Part shown: piece after piece, positions 27,199 through 34,123 of the stretch
Layout: the number at the start of each line of letters is the position of its first letter
Position numbering within the stretch: position 1 is the first letter of the stretch
Source: Lysobacterales bacterium 63-13
Lineage (GTDB): Bacteria > Pseudomonadota > Gammaproteobacteria > Xanthomonadales > Rhodanobacteraceae
Assembly: GCA_001899855.1 (NCBI GenBank)
Contig: MKWR01000006.1
Coordinates: 273,764-307,886, forward strand
Direction of reading: 5' to 3'
DNA: 34,123 nt
Program-made: the position numbers and the translations under genes
Notes under the pieces: model-generated
Seen by the model: only the letters and a program-made list of their open reading frames with translations
Database searches by the model: none
What the model was told of the DNA's origin: nothing

Positions 27199-27319
27199 AT
27201 CCGAGATTTGTGAATCGGGATTCGGGATTCGCAGGAGAGGGTTAGCGCAACTTTCGCTTTTGGCGAATCCCGACTCCCGGTTTTCAGCAGCCGAACGGCT
27301 GGTAATCTCCAATCCCGGG
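27199..27319. repeat. Dyad repeat element between rpsN and rpsH
   Basis: Along the transcript it starts 3 nt after the rpsN stop as CCCGGGATTGGAGATTACC. An inner palindrome CAGCCGTTCGGCTG comes next, then CGGGAGTCGGGATTCG. The second arm is CGAATCCCGAATCCCG, continuing to CAAATCTCGGATC, which mirrors GGAGATT in the first arm. This is the longest ribosomal copy, about 120 bp. Confidence 0.85.
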
Positions 27320-27322
27320 TGT

Positions 27323-27628
27323 TTACCAACTCGCCTTGCGCAGACCCGGCACGTCGCCACGCATGGTGGCCTCGCGGAGTTTCATGCGGCCAAGGCCGAA
27401 CTTTTCATACACGCTGCGCGAGCGACCAGTCAGTGCACAACGACTGCGCTGACGGGCAGGACTCGAATCACGTGGCAACTTCTGCAGCCTGGTGGCAGCC
27501 TCGAGTTTCTCCTCGTAGGAAGCCTTCGGGCTGCTGACGATCTTCTTGAGCTGATCGCGCTTTGCTGCGTGTTTCTTGACGAGCTTCGTGCGCTTGTTCT
27601 CGCGCATGATCATTGAAGTCTTGGCCAT
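27323..27628 (-). CDS. rpsN: 30S ribosomal protein S14 (zinc-free form)
   Basis: Small-subunit head protein, 101 residues, the length of the type without a zinc ribbon: the CxxC...CxxC motifs are absent and only one Cys (SRCALTGR) remains. Recognised by [34 protein letters not shown], and the C-terminal [20 protein letters not shown]. It follows rplE by 24 bp. Confidence 0.98.
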   Translation of the reverse strand: MAKTSMIMRENKRTKLVKKHAAKRDQLKKIVSSPKASYEEKLEAATRLQKLPRDSSPARQRSRCALTGRSRSVYEKFGLGRMKLREATMRGDVPGLRKASW

Positions 27629-27652
27629 TGCCGGTATTCCTGCGTCGCTGTA

Positions 27653-28195
27653 TTAGTTGCGGAACGGAAAACCAAAGGCTTCAAGCAACGCCTTCGCTTC
27701 TTCGTCGGTACGCGCAGTCGTGGTGACCGCGATATCCATGCCGCGCAATGCGTCAATCTGGTCGAAATCGATCTCCGGAAAGATGATCTGTTCCTTGACG
27801 CCCATGTTGTAGTTGCCGCGTCCGTCGAACGAACGACCGGAAATGCCGCGGAAGTCGCGCACGCGCGGCAGCGAGACGTTGACCAGGCGATCGACAAACT
27901 CGAACATCTGCGCACGGCGCAAGGTGACCTTGCAGCCGATCGGCCAGTTGTCACGGATCTTGAAGGTCGCGATGGACTTCTTCGACAGCGTGATGATCGG
28001 CTTCTGTCCGCCAATCTTGGTCATGTCGGCCACGGCGTTCTCGAGAATCTTCTTGTTGCCGACCGCCTCACCCACGCCCATGTTGAGCGTGACCTTGGAC
28101 AGGCGCGGCACCTGCATCGGATTCTTGTAGCCGAAACGCTCGGTCAGCTTCGGAACGATCGTTTCTTTGTAGATGGTTTCAAGACGCGTTGTCAT
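27653..28195 (-). CDS. rplE: 50S ribosomal protein L5
   Basis: Binds 5S rRNA and forms the B1b bridge with S13. The protein is 180 residues, with [73 protein letters not shown] and the [16 protein letters not shown] end. The open frame goes on upstream through rplX in another reading frame, but homology and position (10 bp after rplX) set this start. Confidence 0.98.
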   Translation of the reverse strand: MTTRLETIYKETIVPKLTERFGYKNPMQVPRLSKVTLNMGVGEAVGNKKILENAVADMTKIGGQKPIITLSKKSIATFKIRDNWPIGCKVTLRRAQMFEFVDRLVNVSLPRVRDFRGISGRSFDGRGNYNMGVKEQIIFPEIDFDQIDALRGMDIAVTTTARTDEEAKALLEAFGFPFRN

Positions 28196-28205
28196 TGCGG
28201 CGGCC

Positions 28206-28520
28206 TCAGACGTCGACAACTTCGCCAGACGGGCGGAAAACGCGAACCTTGCGACCGTCTTCAAGAGTCTTGAAGCCGACGCGTGCGCCCTTGCCCGTTG
28301 CGGAGTTGAACAACTGTACGTTAGAAATGTCGATCGAAGCCTCGCGCTCGATGATTCCACCAGGCTGATTGGCCTGCGGATTCGGCTTCGTGTGACGCTT
28401 GACCAGATTGACGTTCTGCACGAACACGTGGTCACCGACCACGCGTGAGACTTCGCCCTTCTGACCCTTGTTCTTGCCGGCGATCACGATGACCTGATCA
28501 CCCTTGCGAATACGGTTCAT
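28206..28520 (-). CDS. rplX: 50S ribosomal protein L24
   Basis: Early assembly initiator of the large subunit, 104 residues, with a KOW motif near the N-terminus ([28 protein letters not shown]) and [20 protein letters not shown]. It follows rplN by 14 bp and precedes rplE by 10 bp, first of the spc-operon pair rplN-rplX arrangement. Confidence 0.98.
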   Translation of the reverse strand: MNRIRKGDQVIVIAGKNKGQKGEVSRVVGDHVFVQNVNLVKRHTKPNPQANQPGGIIEREASIDISNVQLFNSATGKGARVGFKTLEDGRKVRVFRPSGEVVDV

Positions 28521-28534
28521 GTCGTCTATCCCGT

Positions 28535-28903
28535 TTACAGCACTTCTGGAGCGAGCGAGACGATCTTCATGAACTTCTCGCCGCGCAGCTCGCGCGTCAC
28601 CGGCCCGAAAATACGGGTCCCGATCGGCTCGAGCTTGTTGTTGAGGAGGACTGCCGCATTGCCGTCGAAACGGATCAGCGAACCGTCGGCGCGACGAACT
28701 CCCTTGCGGGTACGCACGACAACGGCGTCGTAAACCTCACCCTTCTTGACCTTGCCGCGCGGAATCGCTTCGCGCACGGATACCTTGATGACGTCGCCGA
28801 TCTGCGCGTAGCGGCGCTTCGAACCACCGAGCACCTTGATACACATCAGTTCGCGAGCGCCGCTGTTGTCCGCTGCGGCCAGCGTGGTCTGCATCTGGAT
28901 CAT
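28535..28903 (-). CDS. rplN: 50S ribosomal protein L14
   Basis: Large-subunit protein at the interface with the small subunit, 122 residues. [40 protein letters not shown], and the C-terminal [20 protein letters not shown] are fully conserved. In E. coli it opens the spc operon; here 28 bp from rpsQ leave no room for a separate promoter that I can see. Confidence 0.98.
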   Translation of the reverse strand: MIQMQTTLAAADNSGARELMCIKVLGGSKRRYAQIGDVIKVSVREAIPRGKVKKGEVYDAVVVRTRKGVRRADGSLIRFDGNAAVLLNNKLEPIGTRIFGPVTRELRGEKFMKIVSLAPEVL

Positions 28904-28931
28904 GTTACTTGCTCCTTACGTCCCGGACCGT

Positions 28932-29195
28932 TTACTGCGCGGCCCGCGCGACGATTTCGACCACGCGCCAGTTCTTCGTCTTCGACAACGGTCGTGTCTC
29001 GGAAATGCGCACGACGTCGCCTTCCTGACATGAGCCATCGGCGTCGTGGGCGTGCACCTTCGTCGAACGGCGGATGATCTTGCCGTACAACGGATGCTGA
29101 ACCTGGCGTTCCAGCAGGACGGTGACCGTCTTCTGCATCTTGTTGCTGACCACACGCCCTTCAAGCGTGCGCGCATTCTTCTCTGTTTCGCTCAT
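28932..29195 (-). CDS. rpsQ: 30S ribosomal protein S17
   Basis: Primary 16S rRNA-binding OB-fold protein, 87 residues. Landmarks: [40 protein letters not shown], the [20 protein letters not shown] segment and VVEIV near the end. The start MSETEKNAR is slightly variable in the family. It is 12 bp after rpmC and 28 bp before rplN. Confidence 0.98.
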   Translation of the reverse strand: MSETEKNARTLEGRVVSNKMQKTVTVLLERQVQHPLYGKIIRRSTKVHAHDADGSCQEGDVVRISETRPLSKTKNWRVVEIVARAAQ

Positions 29196-29207
29196 CGCAG
29201 GTCGTCC

Positions 29208-29396
29208 TTACTTCTTGCTGCCAAGGACGAATTTGACCTGCGCGATCTCGCGCCGGACACGTCCGAACTGGTGGGTTTGGGTAAGCTGACCGGAGCCCTT
29301 CTGCATGCGCAGGTTGAACTGCTCACGACGAAGCTCGCCGAGATGCTCGTTCAGCTCCTTCTCCGATTTCTGGCGAAGATCTTTGAGTTCCATCAC
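29208..29396 (-). CDS. rpmC: 50S ribosomal protein L29
   Basis: Exit-tunnel protein close to the signal-recognition-particle and trigger-factor docking site. It is 62 residues, two helices, with [18 protein letters not shown] (after an initial M), [20 protein letters not shown] and [13 protein letters not shown]. The ATG overlaps the rplP stop (ATGA), which couples translation. Confidence 0.98.
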   Translation of the reverse strand: MMELKDLRQKSEKELNEHLGELRREQFNLRMQKGSGQLTQTHQFGRVRREIAQVKFVLGSKK

Positions 29397-29806
29397 AGCA
29401 CCGTTCTTGTTACAAACTGGGTCTGAACCGAGAGCTTTGCAGCGGCCAGGCGGAACGCCTCGCGTGCAGTGGTCTCGTCAACACCCTCGATTTCATAAAG
29501 CATCCGGCCCGGTTGAATCGGAGCCACCCAGAATTCCACACTACCCTTGCCGTTACCCATACGAACCTCGATGGGCTTCTTGCTGATCGGCTTGTCCGGG
29601 AACACGCGGATCCACAACTTGCCACCGCGCTTCACGAAGCGCGTGATGCAGCGGCGAGCGGCTTCAATCTGACGCGCCGTCAACTGGCCGTGCGTCGTTG
29701 CCTTGAGACCAAACGAGCCGAAGCTCACCTTGGTGGCCACATACGACAGACCCGGATTACGGCCCTTTTGCACCTTGCGGTACTTGGTTCGCTTCGGTTG
29801 CAACAT
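29393..29806 (-). CDS. rplP: 50S ribosomal protein L16
   Basis: Late-assembly protein next to the A site. The product is 137 residues: [40 protein letters not shown], the region RKGGKLWIR-like ([20 protein letters not shown]) and [20 protein letters not shown] with [10 protein letters not shown] following. The Arg in the KGSV/PIQPGRM part corresponds to the residue hydroxylated in E. coli. It follows rpsC by 11 bp. Confidence 0.98.
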   Translation of the reverse strand: MLQPKRTKYRKVQKGRNPGLSYVATKVSFGSFGLKATTHGQLTARQIEAARRCITRFVKRGGKLWIRVFPDKPISKKPIEVRMGNGKGSVEFWVAPIQPGRMLYEIEGVDETTAREAFRLAAAKLSVQTQFVTRTVL

Positions 29807-29817
29807 GATTCAGTTCC

Positions 29818-30519
29818 TTACTTCGCCGAAGACCGACGAGGCGCGCGCTCTTCGCTGGCCTCGGTCTTCGCTTCTTGCGTGGCAGCATGCAGGTCAAAGA
29901 TCTCGCCCTTGTAGATCCAGACCTTGACTCCGATGATGCCGTAGGTGGTTTGCGCTTCTGCCAGGCCGTAGTCGATGTCCGCACGCAGTGTATGCAGCGG
30001 CACGCGACCTTCGCGAGCCCACTCCGAACGGGCGATTTCCGCGCCATTCAAGCGTCCGCCGACATTGACCTTGATGCCCAGTGCGCCGAGGCGCATCGCA
30101 TTCTGCACCGAGCGCTTCATTGCGCGACGGAACATGATGCGGCGCTCAAGCTGCTGGGCAATCGATTCGGCGACAAGCTGCGCATCGAGCTCGGGCTTGC
30201 GCACTTCGGTCACGTTGATGTGGGCCGGAACTCCCATCACCGCGGAGACTTCCTTGCGCAGCTTCTCGATATCCTCACCCTTCTTGCCGATGACCACACC
30301 CGGACGTGCCGTGTGGATCGTCACCCGCGCCGTCTTGGCCGGACGCTCGATCGTGATCTTGGAGATGCCGGCCTGGGCAAGCTTCTTCTTCAGCAGCTCG
30401 CGCACCTTGAGATCGGCAGCCAGATAGCCGGCGAAGTCGCGCTTGTTGGCGAACCACTTGGAATTCCAGTCCTTGGAAACACCAAGGCGAAAACCAATCG
30501 GATTGACTTTATGACCCAT
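29818..30519 (-). CDS. rpsC: 30S ribosomal protein S3
   Basis: mRNA entry-channel protein with helicase activity, 233 residues. The N-terminal KH domain carries [20 protein letters not shown]; the C-terminal domain includes [39 protein letters not shown] and [19 protein letters not shown] charged Lys/Glu/Arg-rich tail closes the protein. It lies 12 bp after rplV. Confidence 0.98.
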   Translation of the reverse strand: MGHKVNPIGFRLGVSKDWNSKWFANKRDFAGYLAADLKVRELLKKKLAQAGISKITIERPAKTARVTIHTARPGVVIGKKGEDIEKLRKEVSAVMGVPAHINVTEVRKPELDAQLVAESIAQQLERRIMFRRAMKRSVQNAMRLGALGIKVNVGGRLNGAEIARSEWAREGRVPLHTLRADIDYGLAEAQTTYGIIGVKVWIYKGEIFDLHAATQEAKTEASEERAPRRSSAK

Positions 30520-30531
30520 CGTTTGCGTCCT

Positions 30532-30861
30532 TTACTCGCCCACGACCACGGTGATGTGGCTGGTGCGCTTGGTAATACGGTTTCCACGGCCTTTGGCGCG
30601 TGCATGCATACGCTTCAGTGACGGGCCCTCGTCGACAAAGATCTTCGAGACCAGCAACTCGTCGACATCGGCGCCGAGGTTGTTCTCGGCATTGGCGACA
30701 GCCGACAGCAGAACCTTCTTGACCAGGTGTGCAGCCTTCTTGTCGCTGAAGGCGAGCAGGTTGGTGGCACTTCCAACCGGCATGCCACGCACCTGATCGG
30801 CGACGAGGCGTACCTTCTGGGCGGAGATGCGCGCACTGCGCAGTATAGCTTTGGCTTCCAC
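30532..30861 (-). CDS. rplV: 50S ribosomal protein L22
   Basis: Lines the nascent-peptide tunnel; its hairpin tip is the known site for macrolide and arrest-peptide contacts. The 109 residues have [40 protein letters not shown], and the tip region [20 protein letters not shown], all normal. The start is GTG (GTGGAAGCC) with AAGGAG eight bases upstream; no ATG is available near it. Confidence 0.98.
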   Translation of the reverse strand: MEAKAILRSARISAQKVRLVADQVRGMPVGSATNLLAFSDKKAAHLVKKVLLSAVANAENNLGADVDELLVSKIFVDEGPSLKRMHARAKGRGNRITKRTSHITVVVGE

Positions 30862-30873
30862 GACGCTATCTCC

Positions 30874-31158
30874 TTACTTCTTCTTGTCGGCGGTTTTCTT
30901 GTCGCCGGAGTGACCCTTGAACGTGCGGGTCACGGCGAACTCGCCGAGCTTGTGACCGACCATGTTCTCGTTCACCAGAACCGGCACATGTTGGCGGCCA
31001 TTGTGGATGGCCAGGGTCAGGCCGACCATTTCCGGCGAAACCATGGAACGGCGCGACCAGGTCTTGATCGGGCGCTTGTTGCTGCCTGCCGACACCGCCT
31101 CGACCTTCTTCAGAAGGTGGTGGTCGATGAACGGGCCTTTCTTCAATGAACGAGCCAT
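30874..31158 (-). CDS. rpsS: 30S ribosomal protein S19
   Basis: Head protein forming a complex with S13, 94 residues. [50 protein letters not shown]-type segment [20 protein letters not shown], and [17 protein letters not shown] are conserved. It sits 8 bp after rplB and 12 bp before rplV. Confidence 0.98.
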   Translation of the reverse strand: MARSLKKGPFIDHHLLKKVEAVSAGSNKRPIKTWSRRSMVSPEMVGLTLAIHNGRQHVPVLVNENMVGHKLGEFAVTRTFKGHSGDKKTADKKK

Positions 31159-31166
31159 GATCTATC

Positions 31167-31994
31167 TCAACCTCTGCGATCGCGCACGATGAACTTGTCG
31201 GTGCGCTTGTTCTTGCGCGTCTTGTAACCCTTGGTCGGCATGCCCCACGGCGACACCGGATGCGGATTACCCTGGCCAGCCTTGGCTTCACCACCACCGT
31301 GCGGGTGATCAACCGGGTTCATGGCCGCACCGCGAACGGTCGGACGAATGCCACGCCAGCGGCTGGCGCCAGCCTTGCCGAGCTTCTCGAGGCTATGCTC
31401 GGAATTGCCGACCTCGCCGATCGTCGCACGACACTCGGCAGGCACCTTGCGCATCTCGCCGGACCGCAAACGCAGGGTCGCATGACCTTGCTCGCGGGCG
31501 ACCAGTTGCGCCGATGCACCGGCCGCACGCGCAATCTGCGCGCCCTTGCCAGGCTTCATCTCGATGCAATGAACCGTCGAACCAATCGGAATATTGCGCA
31601 GCGGCAACGAATTGCCGATCTTGATCGGTGCCTCGCGACCGGCCATGAGCTGGTCGTCGACCTTTGCACCCTTCGGCGCAATGATGTAACGACGCTCACC
31701 GTCTGCGTACAGCAGCAAGGCGATATGCGAAGTGCGATTCGGATCGTACTCCAGGCGCTCGATGCGGCAGGCAATGCCTTCCTTGTCGCGCTTGAAGTCA
31801 ATGATGCGGTAGTGCTGCTTGGATCCGCCGCCCTTGTGACGCGTGGTGATGCGACCGTAATGGTTGCGTCCACCCGTCTTGTTCTGCGATTCCGTCAACG
31901 GCGCATACGGTGCGCCCTTGTGCAGGCCAGGCGTCGAAACGCGGACTGCGGAACGACGACCTGCGGATGTGGGCTTGAGTGTAATCAGTGCCAT
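31167..31994 (-). CDS. rplB: 50S ribosomal protein L2
   Basis: Core large-subunit protein needed for subunit association and peptidyl transfer, 275 residues. It begins [19 protein letters not shown] and has [20 protein letters not shown], a central RNA-binding part, and the C-terminal [20 protein letters not shown] with the conserved His important for activity. It ends with a basic [19 protein letters not shown] tail. It lies 12 bp after rplW. Confidence 0.98.
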   Translation of the reverse strand: MALITLKPTSAGRRSAVRVSTPGLHKGAPYAPLTESQNKTGGRNHYGRITTRHKGGGSKQHYRIIDFKRDKEGIACRIERLEYDPNRTSHIALLLYADGERRYIIAPKGAKVDDQLMAGREAPIKIGNSLPLRNIPIGSTVHCIEMKPGKGAQIARAAGASAQLVAREQGHATLRLRSGEMRKVPAECRATIGEVGNSEHSLEKLGKAGASRWRGIRPTVRGAAMNPVDHPHGGGEAKAGQGNPHPVSPWGMPTKGYKTRKNKRTDKFIVRDRRG

Positions 31995-32006
31995 GGATAA
32001 TTCACC

Positions 32007-32297
32007 TTAGGCCTTGGCCATCACGTCGATGGATTGACCTTCACCAAGACGTACATAGGCCTTGCGCTTGTTGCCGCGAGTGCCGTTTCTTTGACGGAAA
32101 GCCTTGGTCTTACCCTTGAGGTTGACCATATTCACCGCCTCGACCTGCACGCTGAACAATTGCTCGACCGCCTCTTTGACATCGGCCTTGGTCGCGCCCT
32201 GCGCAACCTCGAACACATACTGGTTGGTTTCCTGCAGGCGCGCCGTCTTTTCGGAGATCAGCGGAGCGCGCAGCACGTTGTAGAGATTCTCATTCAT
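32007..32297 (-). CDS. rplW: 50S ribosomal protein L23
   Basis: Exit-tunnel protein that docks trigger factor and SRP, 96 residues: [40 protein letters not shown], and [20 protein letters not shown]. The start ATG overlaps the rplD stop (ATGA), and the longer open frame upstream is rplD read out of frame. Confidence 0.98.
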   Translation of the reverse strand: MNENLYNVLRAPLISEKTARLQETNQYVFEVAQGATKADVKEAVEQLFSVQVEAVNMVNLKGKTKAFRQRNGTRGNKRKAYVRLGEGQSIDVMAKA

Positions 32298-32896
32298 GCC
32301 AGCCACTCCTCGATCTTCTTGATCGAATCGACAGTCATCACCACGTGATCCGCGCCAACCAGACTGACCGGGTCGATCGCAGCTGCGTCCACCACATGCA
32401 CATACGGGATATTGCGGGCAGCCAGGAACAAGGCTTCCGGGGCATTCTCGGCAACCAGGACGCAACGCCCCGTCACGCCCAGCTCGGCGAGCTTGGCGAC
32501 CAGCGACTGCGTCTTCGGCGTGTCGATGCCGAACCCGTCAACGAGGCGCAGGCGATCGGTGCGATTGAGTTCGGAAAGAATCGAAACGAGCGCGCCACGG
32601 AACATCTTGCGATTGACCTTCTGCGCAAAACTGCGCGGCTTGGCCGCGAAGGTCACGCCACCACCGATGAAGATCGGCGCCTTGAGCGCACCATGACGTG
32701 CACCACCGCCCTTCTGGTTCTTCGACTTCTTGGTGGTACCGCTCACTTCGGAGCGGGTCAGCTGGGCCTTGGTGCCGGAGCGACCGGCATTGCGGTAGGC
32801 AACGACCACCTGGTGCACCAGATCCTGGCGAAATTCCTTGCCGAAAACGGCATCGGAAACGCTGACGGGCTTGGAGCCTATGACATTGATTTCCAT
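32294..32896 (-). CDS. rplD: 50S ribosomal protein L4
   Basis: Large-subunit protein lining the tunnel; in E. coli it also represses the S10 operon. The protein is 200 residues with [20 protein letters not shown], the extended loop [20 protein letters not shown] and [20 protein letters not shown]. The chosen ATG has AAGGAG seven bases upstream; a GTG codon directly before it is in frame but badly spaced. rplD follows rplC by 11 bp. Confidence 0.97.
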   Translation of the reverse strand: MEINVIGSKPVSVSDAVFGKEFRQDLVHQVVVAYRNAGRSGTKAQLTRSEVSGTTKKSKNQKGGGARHGALKAPIFIGGGVTFAAKPRSFAQKVNRKMFRGALVSILSELNRTDRLRLVDGFGIDTPKTQSLVAKLAELGVTGRCVLVAENAPEALFLAARNIPYVHVVDAAAIDPVSLVGADHVVMTVDSIKKIEEWLA

Positions 32897-32907
32897 CACT
32901 TCGCTCC

Positions 32908-33549
32908 TTATGCCTTGACCGCGGGACGGATGATCAGGTTGCCGCCTTTGGCACCCGGCACCGAACCCTTGATCGCGATCAAATGGCGTTCGCTGTCGAT
33001 CTTGACCACTTCAAGGTTCATTGCCGAACGGCGCACGGCACCCATGTGGCCGGACATCTTCTTGCCCGGGAACACGCGCCCCGGCGTCTGCCGCTGGCCA
33101 ATCGAGCCCGGTGCACGATGCGACAAGGAGTTGCCGTGCGTCGCGTCGCCCATCTTGAAATTGTGACGCTTGATGGTGCCCTGGAATCCCTTGCCCTTGG
33201 TGATGCCGGCAACGTCCACGATCTGCCCGACCGTGAAAATGTCGTCAGCCTTGACCTCACCACCGACGTTGAACTTCGCCAGTTCGTCTGCTTCCAGACG
33301 GAACTCCCAAAGTCCGCGACCCGCCTCGACCTTGGCCTTGGCGTAGTGACCCGCAAGCGGCTTGTTGACAAGCGCCGCGCGCTTGCTTCCAGCCGTTACC
33401 TGGATCGCGTTGTAACCATCCACTTCCGTGGTCTTCACCTGGGTCACGCGATTCGGTGTCGCTTCAATCAGCGTCACCGGAATCGAGCGGCCGTCTTCCG
33501 TGAAGATCCGGCTCATGCCGCATTTGCGGCCTACCAATCCGATACTCAT
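32908..33549 (-). CDS. rplC: 50S ribosomal protein L3
   Basis: Early assembly protein reaching towards the peptidyl-transferase centre, 213 residues. Landmarks: [40 protein letters not shown], and [20 protein letters not shown]; the Gln in GQRQTPG corresponds to the residue methylated by PrmB in E. coli. It lies 22 bp after rpsJ. Confidence 0.98.
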   Translation of the reverse strand: MSIGLVGRKCGMSRIFTEDGRSIPVTLIEATPNRVTQVKTTEVDGYNAIQVTAGSKRAALVNKPLAGHYAKAKVEAGRGLWEFRLEADELAKFNVGGEVKADDIFTVGQIVDVAGITKGKGFQGTIKRHNFKMGDATHGNSLSHRAPGSIGQRQTPGRVFPGKKMSGHMGAVRRSAMNLEVVKIDSERHLIAIKGSVPGAKGGNLIIRPAVKA

Positions 33550-33571
33550 CGTCGTGTCCTATCTGCCGCTA

Positions 33572-33883
33572 TCAGTAGAGCTTGATCTGGACGTCCACAC
33601 CGGCCGCCAGGTCCAGCTTCATCAGGGCATCCACGGTCTTGTCGTTGGGATCGACAATATCCAGCACCCGCTTGTGAATGCGCGTCTCGTATTGATCCCG
33701 CGCATCCTTGTCTGCATGAGGCGACACCAGGATGGTGTAGCGCTCGATCTTGGTTGGCAGCGGAATCGGGCCACGCACCTGCGCACCCGTGCGCTTCGCC
33801 GTTTCCACGATCTCGCTGGCCGAACGATCGATCAGGCGATGATCGAAAGCCTTGAGCCTGATACGAATCTTCTGGTCTGCCAT
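33572..33883 (-). CDS. rpsJ: 30S ribosomal protein S10
   Basis: Small-subunit protein and NusE partner in transcription antitermination. The product is 103 residues: [40 protein letters not shown] and [20 protein letters not shown]. An upstream in-frame start 12 codons earlier is not conserved. It follows tuf by 150 bp that include a dyad repeat, in the place where E. coli keeps the S10 leader. Confidence 0.98.
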   Translation of the reverse strand: MADQKIRIRLKAFDHRLIDRSASEIVETAKRTGAQVRGPIPLPTKIERYTILVSPHADKDARDQYETRIHKRVLDIVDPNDKTVDALMKLDLAAGVDVQIKLY

Positions 33884-33944
33884 TTCCGCTGTTTCCTGGT
33901 TGGGGCAAGGGGCGCGCACACCCCTGGCCGCTCATTGTTTTGCC

Positions 33945-34027
33945 TGGGAATGGGGAGTTGAGAATCGGGAATGGTCAAAGCCGTGTTTCGCTTTGCCGAT
34001 TCCCTATTCCCTGTTCTCCATTCCCGG
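33945..34027. repeat. Dyad repeat element between tuf and rpsJ
   Basis: Along the transcript it starts 7 nt after the tuf stop as CCGGGAATGGAGAACAGGG and goes on with AATAGGGAATCGG. The apex is CAAAGC/GCTTTG around an 8-nt loop, and the second arm ends CCATTCCCGATTCTCAACTC and CCCATTCCC. It is the most regular hairpin of the family, about 83 bp, with units of GGGAATCGG rather than GGGATTCGG. Confidence 0.88.
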
Positions 34028-34034
34028 CTTTTGC

Positions 34035-34123
34035 TTACTTGATGATCTTCGCCACCACGCCGGCGCCGACCGTGCGACCGCCTTCGCGAATCGCGAAGCG
34101 CAGGCCCTCGTCCATCGCGATCG
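34035..34123 (-). CDS. tuf: Elongation factor Tu, C-terminal end (partial)
   Basis: Only the last 29 codons lie in the window: AMDEGLRFAIREGGRTVGAG then VVAKIIK and a TAA stop. This is the invariant end of the third beta-barrel of EF-Tu, the GTPase delivering aminoacyl-tRNA. Position just before rpsJ is the common str-S10 arrangement. The rest of the gene is outside. Confidence 0.96.
   Translation of the reverse strand, partial: IAMDEGLRFAIREGGRTVGAGVVAKIIK

Overview
The window is a GC-rich stretch of a gammaproteobacterial chromosome, most likely from the Xanthomonadales/Lysobacterales (Xanthomonas, Lysobacter, Rhodanobacter and Dokdonella relatives). Three things point there: an arginine cluster of the Xanthomonas type (acetylornithine transcarbamylase argF', an argE' deacetylase and a fused acetylglutamate synthase/kinase next to proBA), a class II DAHP synthase, and many intergenic repeats built from GGGATTCGGGATTCG-like units. 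The placement is inferred from gene content, not from a search.

Left part (1-13344). A secreted P1/S58 family peptidase cut by the window edge is divergent from a Rieske oxygenase. The oxygenase gene converges on, and overlaps by 50 bp, a PIG-L deacetylase. The deacetylase is the last gene of a long minus-strand run read argF'-argG-argE'-argA/B fusion-argC-argH-proB-proA-PIG-L. From argG to argH every junction overlaps by 4 or 8 bases. These enzymes make arginine through acetylated intermediates (acetylglutamate to acetylornithine to acetylcitrulline to citrulline to arginine) and give the first two steps of proline synthesis. The argF' leader carries a 49-bp tandem repeat rich in hairpins. 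Upstream of that are a strong intrinsic terminator and a possible short Arg-containing ORF.

Middle part (13345-20050). A glycine-zipper outer-membrane-type protein is divergent from cysS. Then come sufE, a family 4 glycosyltransferase translationally coupled to a PAP2 phosphatase, and, converging on them, a class II DAHP synthase and dsbB.

Right part (20069-34123). This is the minus-strand S10-spc-alpha ribosomal superoperon, read tuf (partial)-rpsJ-rplC-rplD-rplW-rplB-rpsS-rplV-rpsC-rplP-rpmC-rpsQ-rplN-rplX-rplE-rpsN-rpsH-rplF-rplR-rpsE-rpmD-rplO-secY-rpsM-rpsK-rpsD-rpoA-rplQ, ending in a textbook terminator. rpmJ is not in its frequent place between secY and rpsM.

The most unusual feature is a family of about 80-130 bp dyad repeat elements. 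Four sit inside the ribosomal superoperon (tuf/rpsJ, rpsN/rpsH, rplR/rpsE, rpoA/rplQ) and one in the arg operon (argF'/argG). Each starts within about 7 nt after the upstream stop codon. In the arg operon the element supplies the argF' stop codon, and its other arm is translated as a Pro/Asn-rich extension at the N-terminus of ArgG. I found no tRNA or rRNA genes, insertion sequences, phage genes or CRISPR array.
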